A stretch of 64,000 nucleotides of DNA from Bostrychus sinensis (lineage: Eukaryota > Chordata > Actinopteri > Gobiiformes > Eleotridae): the NCBI GenBank assembly GCA_020698575.1, contig CM036243.1, positions 42,997,955-43,061,954 of the forward strand, given 5' to 3'. The position numbers were made by a program, and so were the translations under genes. The notes beneath the pieces are model-generated. The model was given only the letters and a program-made list of their open reading frames with translations. It ran no database searches and had not been told where the DNA came from. Each line of letters starts with the position of its first letter. Position 1 is the first letter of the stretch. Of the stretch, positions 23,001 to 34,100 are shown one piece after another.

Positions 23001-26000
23001 TCTGTAGTACTGTGTACGTCTGTAGTACTGTGTACGTCTGTAGTACTGTGTACTTCTGTAGTACTGTGTACTTCTGTAGTACTGTGTACGTCTGTAGTAC
23101 TGTGTACTTCTGTAGTACTGTGTACTTCTGTAGTACTGTGTACGTCTGTAGTACTGTGTACTTCTGTAGTACTGTGTACGTCTGTAGTACTGTGTACTTC
23201 TGTAGTACTGTGTACTTCTGTAGTACTGTGTACGTCTGTAGTACTGTGTACTTCTGTAGTACTGTGTACTTCTGTAGTACTGTGTACGTCTGTAGTACTG
23301 TGTACTTCTGTAGTACTGTGTACTTCTGTAGTACTGTGTACGTCTGTAGTACTGTGTACTTCTGTAGTACTGTGTACTTCTGTAGTACTGTGTACGTCTG
23401 CAGAAGTGTACTTCTGTAGTACTGTGTACTTCTGTAGTACTGTGTACGTCTGCAGAAGTGTACTTCTGTAGTACTGTGTACTTCTGTAGTACTGTGTACG
23501 TCTGTAGTACTGTGTACTTCTGTAGTACTGTGTACTTCTGTAGTACTGTGTACGTCTGTAGTACTGTGTACTTCTGTAGTACTGTGTACTTCTGTAGTAC
23601 TGTGTACGTCTGTAGTACTGTGTACTTCTGTAGTACTGTGTACTTCTGTAGTACTGTGTACGTCTGTAGTACTGTGTACTTCTGTAGTACTGTGTACGTC
23701 TGTAGTACTGTGTACTTCTGTAGTACTGTGTACTTCTGTAGTACTGTGTACTTCTGTAGTACTGTGTACGTCTGTAGTACTGTGTACTTCTGTAGTACTG
23801 TGTACTTCTGTAGTACTGTGTACGTCTGTAGTACTGTGTACTTCTGTAGTACTGTGTACTTCTGTAGTACTGTGTACGTCTGTAGTACTGTGTACTTCTG
23901 TAGTACTGTGTACGTCTGTAGTACTGTGTACTTCTGTAGTACTGTGTACTTCTGTAGTACTGTGTACGTCTGTAGTACTGTGTACTTCTGTAGTACTGTG
24001 TACGTCTGCAGAAGTGTACTTCTGTAGTACTGTGTACTTCTGTAGTACTGTGTACGTCTGTAGTACTGTGTACTTCTGTAGTACTGTGTACTTCTGTAGT
24101 ACTGTGTACTTCTGTAGTACTGTGTACGTCTGCAGAAGTGTACTTCTGTAGTACTGTGTACTTCTGTAGTACTGTGTACTTCTGTAGTACTGTGTACGTC
24201 TGTAGTACTGTGTACTTCTGTAGTACTGTGTACTTCTGTAGTACTGTGTACGTCTGCAGAAGTGTACTTCTGTAGTACTGTGTACTTCTGTAGTACTGTG
24301 TACGTCTGTAGTACTGTGTACTTCTGTAGTACTGTGTACGTCTGCAGAAGTGTACTTCTGTAGTACTGTGTACTTCTGTAGTACTGTGTACGTCTGTAGT
24401 ACTGTGTACTTCTGTAGTACTGTGTACATCTGTAGTACTGTGTACGTCTGTAGTACTGTGTACGTCTGTAGTACTGTGTACTTCTGTAGTACTGTGTACA
24501 TCTGTAGTACTGTGTACGTCTGTAGTACTGTGTACGTCTGTAGTACTGTGTACGTCTGTAGTACTGTGTACTTCTGTAGTACTGTGTACTTCTGTAGTAC
24601 TGTGTACGTCTGTAGTACTGTGTACTTCTGTAGTACTGTGTACATCTGTAGTACTGTGTACGTCTGTAGTACTGTGTACGTCTGTAGTACTGTGTACTTC
24701 TGTAGTACTGTGTACATCTGTAGTACTGTGTACGTCTGTAGTACTGTGTACTTCTGTAGTACTGTGTACATCTGTAGTACTGTGTACGTCTGTAGTACTG
24801 TGTACGTCTGTAGTACTGTGTACTTCTGTAGTACTGTGTACGTCTGTAGTACTGTGTACGTCTGTAGTACTGTGTACGTCTGTAGTACTGTGTACGTCTG
24901 TAGTACTGTGTACTTCTGTAGTACTGTGTACTTCTGTAGTACTGTGTACGTCTGTAGTACTGTGTACTTCTGTAGTACTGTGTACGTCTGTAGTACTGTG
25001 TACTTCTGTAGTAATGTGTACTTCTGTAGTACTGTGTACTTCTGTAGTACTGTGTACGTCTGTAGTACTGTGTACTTCTGTAGTACTGTGTACTTCTGTA
25101 GTACTGTGTACGTCTGTAGTACTGTGTACTTCTGTAGTACTGTGTACGTCTGTAGTACTGTGTACTTCTGTAGTACTGTGTACGTCTGTAGTACTGTGTA
25201 CGTCTGTAGTACTGTGTACTTCGGTAGTACTGTGTACTTCTGTAGTACTGTGTACGTCTGTAGTACTGTGTACTTCTGTAGTACTGTGTACTTCTGTATT
25301 ACTGTGTACGTCTGTAGTACTGTGTACTTCTGTTAGTACTGTGTACGTCTGTAGTACTGTGTACTTCTGTAGTACTGTGTACTTCTGTAGTACTGTGTAC
25401 GTCTGTAGTACTGTGTACTTCTGTAGTACTGTGTACGTCTGTAGTACTGTGTACTTCTGTAGTACTGTGTACTTCTGTAGTACTGTGTACGTCTGTAGTA
25501 CTGTGTACTTCTGTAGTACTGTGTACGTCTGTAGTACTGTGTACTTCTGTAGTACTGTGTACGTCTGTAGTACTGTGTACGTCTGTAGTACTGTGTACTT
25601 CTGTAGTACTGTGTACGTCTGTAGTACTGTGTACTTCTGTAGTACTGTGTACTTCTGTAGTACTGTGTACTTCTGTAGTACTGTGTACGTCTGTAGTACT
25701 GTGTACTTCTGTAGTACTGTGTACTTCTGTAGTACTGTGTACGTCTGTAGTACTGTGTACTTCTGTAGTACTGTGTACTTCTGTAGTACTGTGTACTTCT
25801 GTAGTACTGTGTACGTCTGTAGTACTGTGTACTTCTGTAGTACTGTGTACGTCTGTAGTACTGTGTACTTCTGTAGTACTGTGTACTTCTGTAGTACTGT
25901 GTACGTCTGTAGTACTGTGTACTTCTGTAGTACTGTGTACTTCTGTAGTACTGTGTACGTCTGTAGTACTGTGTACGTCTGTAGTACTGTGTACTTCTGT

Positions 26001-29000
26001 AGTACTGTGTACGTCTGTAGTACTGTGTACGTCTGTAGTACTGTGTACTTCTGTAGTACTCGTGTGTACTAGTACTGTGTACTTCTGTAGTACTGTGTAC
26101 GTCTGTAGTACTGTGTACGTCTGTAGTACTGTGTACTTCTGTAGTACTGTGTACGTCTGTAGTACTGTGTACTTCTGTAGTACTGTGTAACGTCTGTAGT
26201 ACTGTGTACTTCTGTAGTACTGTGTACTTCTGTAGTACTGTGTACGTCTGTAGTACTGTGTACTTCTGTAGTACTGTGTACTTCTGTAGTACTGTGTACG
26301 TCTGTAGTACTGTGTACTTCTGTAGTACTGTGTACTTCTGTAGTACTGTGTACTTCTGTAGTACTGTGTACGTCTGTAGTACTGTGTACTTCTGTAGTAC
26401 TGTGTACGTCTGTAGTACTGTGTACTTCTGTAGTACTGTGTACGTCTGTAGTACTGTGTACTTCTGTAGTACTGTGTACTTCTGTAGTACTGTGTACGTC
26501 TGTAGTACTGTGTACGTCTGTAGTACTGTGTACGTTTGTAGTACTGTGTACTTCTGTAGTACTGTGTACTTCTGTAGTACTGTGTACTTCTGTAGTACTG
26601 TGTACGTCTGTAGTACTGTGTACTTCTGTAGTACTGTGTACTTCTGTAGTACTGTGTACTTCTGTAGTACTGTGTACTTCTGTAGTACTGTGTACTTCTG
26701 TAGTACTGTGTACTTCTGTAGTACTGTGTACGTCTGTAGTACTGTGTACTTCTGTAGTACTGTGTACTTCTGTAGTACTGTGTACTTCTGTAGTACTGTG
26801 TACGTCTGTAGTACTGTGTACGTCTGTAGTACTGTGTACGTCTGTAGTACTGTGTACGTCTGTAGTACTGTGTACTTCTGTAGTACTGTGTACGTCTGTA
26901 GTACTGTGTACTTCTGTAGTACTGTGTACTTCTGTAGTACTGTGTACGTCTGTAGTACTGTGTACTTCTGTAGTACTGTGTACTTCTGTAGGTACTGTGT
27001 ACTTCTGTAGTACTGTGTACGTCTGTAGTACTGTGTACTTCTGTAGTACTGTGTACTTCTGTAGTACTGTGTACGTCTGTAGTACTGTGTACTTCTGTAG
27101 TACTGTGTACTTCTGTAGTACTGTGTACGTCTGTAGTACTGTGTACTTCTGTAGTACTGTGTACTTCTGTAGTACTGTGTACGTCTGTAGTACTGTGTAC
27201 TTCTGTAGTACTGTGTACGTCTGTAGTACTGTGTACGTCTGTAGTACTGTGTACTTCTGTAGTACTGTGTACTTCTGTAGTACTGTGTACGTCTGTAGTA
27301 CTGTGTACTTCTGTAGTACTGTGTACTTCTGTAGTACTGTGTACTTCTGTAGTACTGTGTACGTCTGTAGTACTGTGTACGTCTGTAGTACTGTGTACTT
27401 CTGTAGTACTGTGTACTTCTGTAGTACTGTGTACGTCTGTAGTACTGTGTACTTCTGTAGTACTGTGTACGTCTGTAGTACTGTGTACTTCTGTAGTACT
27501 GTGTACGTCTGTAGTACTGTGTACTTCTGTAGTACTGTGTACTTCTGTAGTACTGTGTACGTCTGTAGTACTGTGTACTTCTGTAGTACTGTGTACTTCT
27601 GTAGTACTGTGTACGTCTGTAGTACTGTGTACTTCTGTAGTACTGTGTACTTCTGTAGTACTGTGTACGTCTGTAGTACTGTGTACTTCTGTAGTACTGT
27701 GTACTTCTGTAGTACTGTGTACGTCTGTAGTACTGTGTACTTCTGTAGTACTGTGTACGTCTGTAGTACTGTGTACGTCTGTAGTACTGTGTACTTCTGT
27801 AGTACTGTGTACTTCTGTAGTACTGTGTACTTCTGTAGTACTGTGTACGTCTGTAGTACTGTGTACTTCTGTAGTACTGTGTACTTCTGTAGTACTGTGT
27901 ACGTCTGTAGTACTGTGTACGTCTGTAGTACTGTGTACGTCTGTAGTACTGTGTACTTCTGTAGTACTGTGTACGTCTGTAGTACTGTGTACGTCTGTAG
28001 TACTGTGTACTTCTGTAGTACTGTGTACGTTTGTAGTACTGTGTACTTCTGTAGTACTGTGTACGTCTGTAGTACTGTGTACTTCTGTAGTACTGTGTAC
28101 TTCTGTAGTACTGTGTACGTCTGTAGTACTGTGTACGTCTGTAGTGCTGTGTACGTCTGTAGATGTGTACTTCTGTAGTACTGTGTACTTCTGTAGTACT
28201 GTGTACGTCTGTAGTACTGTGTACTTCTGTAGTACTGTGTACGTCTGTAGTACTGTGTACTTCTGTAGTACTGTGTACGTCTGTAGTACTGTGTACTTCT
28301 GTAGTACTGTGTACGTCTGTAGTACTGTGTACGTCTGTAGTACTGTGTACGTCTGTAGTACTGTGTACGTCTGTAGTACTGTGTACTTCTGTAGTACTGT
28401 GTACTTCTGTAGTACTGTGTACTTCTGTAGTACTGTGTACGTCTGTAGTACTGTGTACTTCTGTAGTACTGTGTACTTCTGTAGTACTGTGTACGTCTGT
28501 AGTACTGTGTACGTCTGTAGTACTGTGTACTTCTGTAGTACTGTGTACGTCTGTAGTACTGTGTACTTCTGTAGTACTGTGTACTTCTGTAGTACTGTGT
28601 ACGTCTGTAGTACTGTGTACTTCTGTAGTACTGTGTGTTTGTAGTACTGTGTATTTCTGTAGTACTGTGTACGTCTGTAGTACTGTGTACTTCTGTAGTA
28701 CTGTGTACTTCTGTAGTACTGTGTACGTCTGTAGTGCTGTGTACGTCTGTAGTACTGTGTACTTCTGTAGTACTGTGTACGTCTGTAGTACTGTGTACTT
28801 CTGTAGTACTGTGTACGTCTGTAGTACTGTGTACGTCTGTAGTACTGTGTACTTCTGTAGTACTGTGTACGTCTGTAGTACTGTGTACGTTTGTAGTACT
28901 GTGTACTTCTGTAGTACTGTGTACGTCTGTAGTACTGTGTACTTCTGTAGTATTGTGTACTTCTGTAGTACTGTGTACGTCTGTAGTGCTGTGTACGCCT

Positions 29001-31163
29001 GTAGTACTGTGTACTTCTGTAGTACTGTGTACGTCTGTAGTACTGTGTACTTCTGTAGTACTGTGTACTTCTGTAGTACTGTGTACGTCTGTAGTGCTGT
29101 GTACGCCTGTAGTACTGTGTACGTCTGTAGTACTGTGTACGTCTGTAGTACTGTGTACTTCTGTAGTACTGTGTACGTCTGTAGTACTGTGTACGTCTGT
29201 AGTACTGTGTACTTCTGTAGTACTGTGTACGTCTGTAGTACTGTGTACTTCTGTAGTACTGTGTACGTCTGTAGTACTGTGTACGCCTGTAGTACTGTGT
29301 ACGTCTGTAGTACTGTGTACTTCTGTAGTACTGTGTACTTCTGTAGTACTGTGTACGTCTGTAGTACTGTGTACTTCTGTAGTACTGTGTACATCTGTAG
29401 TGCTGTGTACGTCTGTAGTGCTGTGTACGCCTGTAGTACTGTGTACTTCTGTAGTACTGTGTACTTCTGTAGTACTGTGTACTTCTGTAGTACTGTGTAC
29501 GCCTGTAGTACTGTGTACTTCTGTAGTACTGTGTACTTCTGTAGTACCTTCAGAGAGTCCACCAGGTCCTGGACCAGCAGCAGTCTCCGGGTCTGGACCA
29601 GGAACCTGTTGAAGTAAATCCGGGTCTGGTCTGAGAACTGTCGGACCGAGTCCTGGGACAGTTCCACGTCCCGCTCCAAGAGAGACCTTCACAATAAAAG
29701 AGGAGTCAGAGGGAGACACCTTCAGAATAAAAGAGGAGTCAGAGGGAGACACTTTCACAATAAAAGAGGAGTCAGAGGGAGACACCTTCAGAATAAAAGA
29801 GGTAGCAGTAGTAACAGTAGTAGTAGTAACAGTAGTAGTAGTTGTAGTAGTAGTAGTTGTAGTAGTAGTAGTAGTACTTTACCTAAAAGGATGTCCCTCG
29901 TCAGATTTCTGCAGAGCCTGGATCACTGCTTTGTAAACTCTGCCACAAAAACAAAAAGCTCAAGATGAACTTCTCCTGAAGCAGGACAATCCTGACAGGG
30001 ACAAATCTGACCCGACACAAATCTGACCCGACACAAATCTGACCCACACAAATCTGACAGGAGACAAATCTGACCCGACACAAATCTGACCCGACACAAA
30101 TCTGACCCGACACAAATCTGACCCGACACAAATCTGACCCGACACAAGGTGGGGTCAGATTTGTGTAGGCGGAGTCAGAGGTGTGTAGGCGGGGTCAGAG
30201 GTGTGTAGGCGGAGTCAGAGGTGTGTAGGCGGGGTCAGAGGTGTGTACGCGAAGTCAGAGGTGTGTAGGCGGGGTCAGAGGTGTGTAGGCGGGGTCAGAG
30301 GTGTGTAGGCGGAGTCAGAGGTGTGTAGGCGGGGTCAGAGGTGTGTAGGCGGAGTCAGAGGTGTGTAGGCGGGGTCAGAGGTGTGTAGGCGGAGTCAGAG
30401 GTGTGTAGGTGGAGTCAGAGGTGTGTAGGCGGTGTCAGAGGTGTGTAGGCGGGGTCAGAGGTGTGTAGGCGGGTCAGAGGTGTGTAGGCGGGTCAGAGGT
30501 GTGTAGGCGGGGTCAGAGGTGTGTAGGCGGGTCAGAGGTGTGTAGGCGGGTCAGAGGTGTGTAGGCGGGGTCAGAGGTGTGTAGGCGGGTCAGAGGTGTG
30601 TAGGCGGGTCAGAGGTGTGTAGGCGGGGTCAGAGGTGTGTAGGCGGAGTCAGAGGTGTGTAGGCGGTGTCAGAGGTGTGTAGGCGGGTCAGAGGTGTGTA
30701 GGCGGGGTCAGAGGTGTGTAGGCGGGTCAGAGGTGTGTAGGCGGGGTCAGAGGTGTGTAGGCGGGGTCAGAGGTGTGTAGGCGGTGTCAGAGGTGTGTAG
30801 GCGGGTCAGAGGTGTGTAGGCGGGGTCAGAGGTGTGTAGGCGGGTCAGAGGTGTGTAGGCGGGGTCAGAGGTGTGTAGGCGGGGTCAGAGATGTGCGTGT
30901 GGCGGGGGCGGGGTCACACGTGTGGGGGCGGGGCTCACCTGAAGGTGATGGTGCAGCACAGACAGGTGAGCAGCAGGTACGACACCACGCTGATGACTGA
31001 CAGCGTCGCCATGGAGACCAGCACCGTCAGAGACAGGAAGAAGGCGGCGCCCGACTTCTTAGGCTCCTCCCACTGCACCAGTCTCAGGGCTGTGAGTTAA
31101 TATCCTCTGTTATTCACTGTGTAATAAGTGTGTAATAAACCAGAACACAGCCATACAGACAGT

Positions 31164-31199
<36 letters not shown>

Positions 31200-34100
31200 A
31201 ATAATAATAATAGCTCAGTGTTAGGGTTAGGTGTTTAGCGCCCCCTGCAGGATGGACACTGTTGTTAATCTCATACACATGACTGTGAGACTCCTGCCTT
31301 TGACTGAAGTACTTTTACTCTCTAAAGGAGTACAAATACTGCAGAATATCCACAGTAGTACTTCAGTATCTGCAGTAGTACTTCAGTATTTGCTGTAGTA
31401 CTTCAGTATTTGCTGTAGTACTTCAGTAGACTCTGAGCTGCACAGGCAGTGGAGACTGAAAGGATTATCACAGTCAGCTGACTCCAGACCTGGTATAGTC
31501 CTGGTTTAGTCCTGGTTTAGTCCTGGTTTAGACCTGGTTTAGACCTGGTTTAGACCTGGATTAGTCCTGGTTTAGACCTGGTTTAGTCCTGGTTTAGTCC
31601 TGGTTTAGACCTGGTTTAGTCCTGGTTTAGACCTGGTTTAGTCCTGGTTTAGTCCTGGTTTAGACCTGGTTTAGTCCTGGTTTAGACCTGGTTTAGTCCT
31701 GGATTAGTCCTGGTTTAGTCCTGGTTTAGTCCTGGTTTAGACCTGGTTTAGTCCTGGTTTAGACCTGGTTTAGTCCTGGTTTAGTCCTGGTTTAGACCTG
31801 GTTTAGTCCTGGTTTAGACCTGGTTTAGTCCTGGTTTAGTCCTGGTTTAGACCTGGTTTAGACCTGATTTAGACCTGGTTTAGTCCTGGTTTAGACCTGG
31901 TTTAGTCCTGGTTTAGTCCTGGTTTAGTCCTGGTTTAGACCTGGTTTAGTCCTGGTTTAGACCTGGTTTAGACCAGGTTTAGTCCTGGTTTAGTCCTGGT
32001 TTAGGCCTGGTTTAGGCCTGGTTTAGACCTGGTTTAGACCTGGTTTAGTCCTGGTTTAGTCCTGGTTTAGTCCTGGTTTAGTCCTGGTTTAGGCCTGGTT
32101 TAGGCCTGGTTTAGTCCTGGTTTAGACCTGGTTTAGTCCTGGATTAGTCCTGGTTTAGTCCTGGTTTAGACCAGGTTTAGTCCTGGTTTAGTCCTGGTTT
32201 AGGCCTGGTTTAGGCCTGGTTTAGACCTGGTTTAGACCTGGTTTAGACCTGGTTTAGACCTGGTTTAGTCCTGGTTTAGACCTGGTTTAGTCCTGGTTTA
32301 GTCCTGGTTTAGACCTGGTTTAGACCTGATTTAGACCTGGTTTAGTCCTGGTTTAGACCTGGTTTAGTCCTGGTTTAGTCCTGGTTTAGTCCTGGTTTAG
32401 ACCTGGTTTAGTCCTGGTTTAGACCTGGTTTAGACCAGGTTTAGTCCTGGTTTAGTCCTGGTTTAGGCCTGGTTTAGGCCTGGTTTAGACCTGGTTTAGA
32501 CCTGGTTTAGTCCTGGTTTAGTCCTGGTTTAGTCCTGGTTTAGACCAGGTTTAGTCCTGGTTTAGTCCTGGTTTAGTCCTGGGTTAGTCCTGGTTTAGTC
32601 CTGGTTTAGTCCTGGTTTAGTCCTGGTTTAGACCTGGTTTAGACCAGGTTTAGTCCTGGTTTAGTCCTGGTTTAGGCCTGGTTTAGGCCTGGTTTAGACC
32701 TGGTTTAGACCTGGTTTAGTCCTGGTTTAGTCCTGGGTTAGACCTGGTTTAGACCAGGTTTAGTCCTGGTTTAGACCAGGTTTAGTCCTGGTTTAGTCCT
32801 GGTTTAGGCCTGGTTTAGACCTGGTTTAGACCTGGTTTAGACCTGGTTTAGTCCTGGTTTAGTCCTGGGTTAGTCCTGGTTTAGTCCTGGTTTAGTCCTG
32901 GTTTAGACCTGGTTTAGTCCTGGTTTAGTCCTGGGTTAGTCCTGGTTTAGTCCTGGTTTAGACCTGGTTTAGACCTGGGTTAGTCCTGGTTTAGTCCTGG
33001 TTTAGTCCTGGTTTAGTCCTGGGTTAGTCCTGGTTTAGTCCTGGTTTAGACCTGGTTTAGACCTGGGTTAGTCCTGGTTTAGTCCTGGTTTAGTCCTGGT
33101 TTAGTCCTGGTTTAGTCCTGGGTTAGTCCTGGTTTAGTCCTGGTTTAGTCCTGGTTTAGTCCTGGGTTAGTCCTGGTTTAGTCCTGGTTTAGACCTGGTT
33201 TAGACCTGGGTTAGTCCTGGTTTAGTCCTGGTTTAGTCCTGGTTTAGACCTGGGTTAGTCCTGGTTTAGACCTGGGTTAGTCCTGGTTTAGTCCTGGTTT
33301 AGTCCTGGTTTAGTCCTGGTTTAGACCTGGTTTAGTCCTGGTTTAGTCCTGGGTTAGTCCTGGTTTAGACCTGGTTTAGATCTGGTTTAGTCCTGGTTTA
33401 GACCAGGTTTAGTCCTGGTTTAGACCTGGTTTAGTCCTGGTTTAGTCCTGGTTTAGTCCTGGGTTAGTCCTGGTTTAGTCCTGGTTTAGTCCTGGTTTAG
33501 ACCTGGTTTAGTCCTGGTTTAGTCCTGGGTTAGTCCTGGTTTAGACCTGGTTTAGACCTGGTTTAGTCCTGGTTTAGACCAGGTTTAGTCCTGGTTTAGT
33601 CCTGGTTTAGTCCTGGTTTAGTCCTGGTTTAGACCTGGTTTAGATCTGGTTTAGTCCTGGTTTAGTCCTGGTTTAGTCCTGGTTTAGTCCTGGTTTAGAC
33701 CAGGTTTAGTCCTGGTTTAGTCCTGGTTTAGTCCTGGTTTAGTCCTGGTTTAGTCCTGGTTTAGACCTGGTTTAGTCCTGGTTTAGACCAGGTTTAGTCC
33801 TGGTTTAGTCCTGGTTTAGTCCTGGTTTAGTCCTGGTTTAGTCCTGGTTTAGTCCTGGTTTAGACCTGGTTTAGTCCTGGTTTAGACCAGGTTTAGTCCT
33901 GGTTTAGTCCTGGTTTAGTCCTGGTTTAGTCCTGGTTTAGACCTGGTTTAGTCCTGGTTTAGTCCTGGTTTAGTCCTGGTTTAGACCTGGTTTAGACCAG
34001 GTTTAGTCCTGGTTTAGTCCTGGTTTAGTCCTGGTTTAGTCCTGGTTTAGACCTGGTTTAGTCCTGGTTTAGACCAGGTTTAGTCCTGGTTTAGTCCTGG

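Noticed and set aside
21982..24771. 929-codon minus-strand open frame of YTVLQK repeats
   Set aside because: It lies wholly inside the intron 4 array. The 18-bp unit simply lacks stops, and the frame shifts with every unit deletion.
22116..29617. Plus-strand CSTVYF/CTSVVL repeat open frames
   Set aside because: Antisense reading of the same 18-bp array; no codon bias or flanking gene structure.
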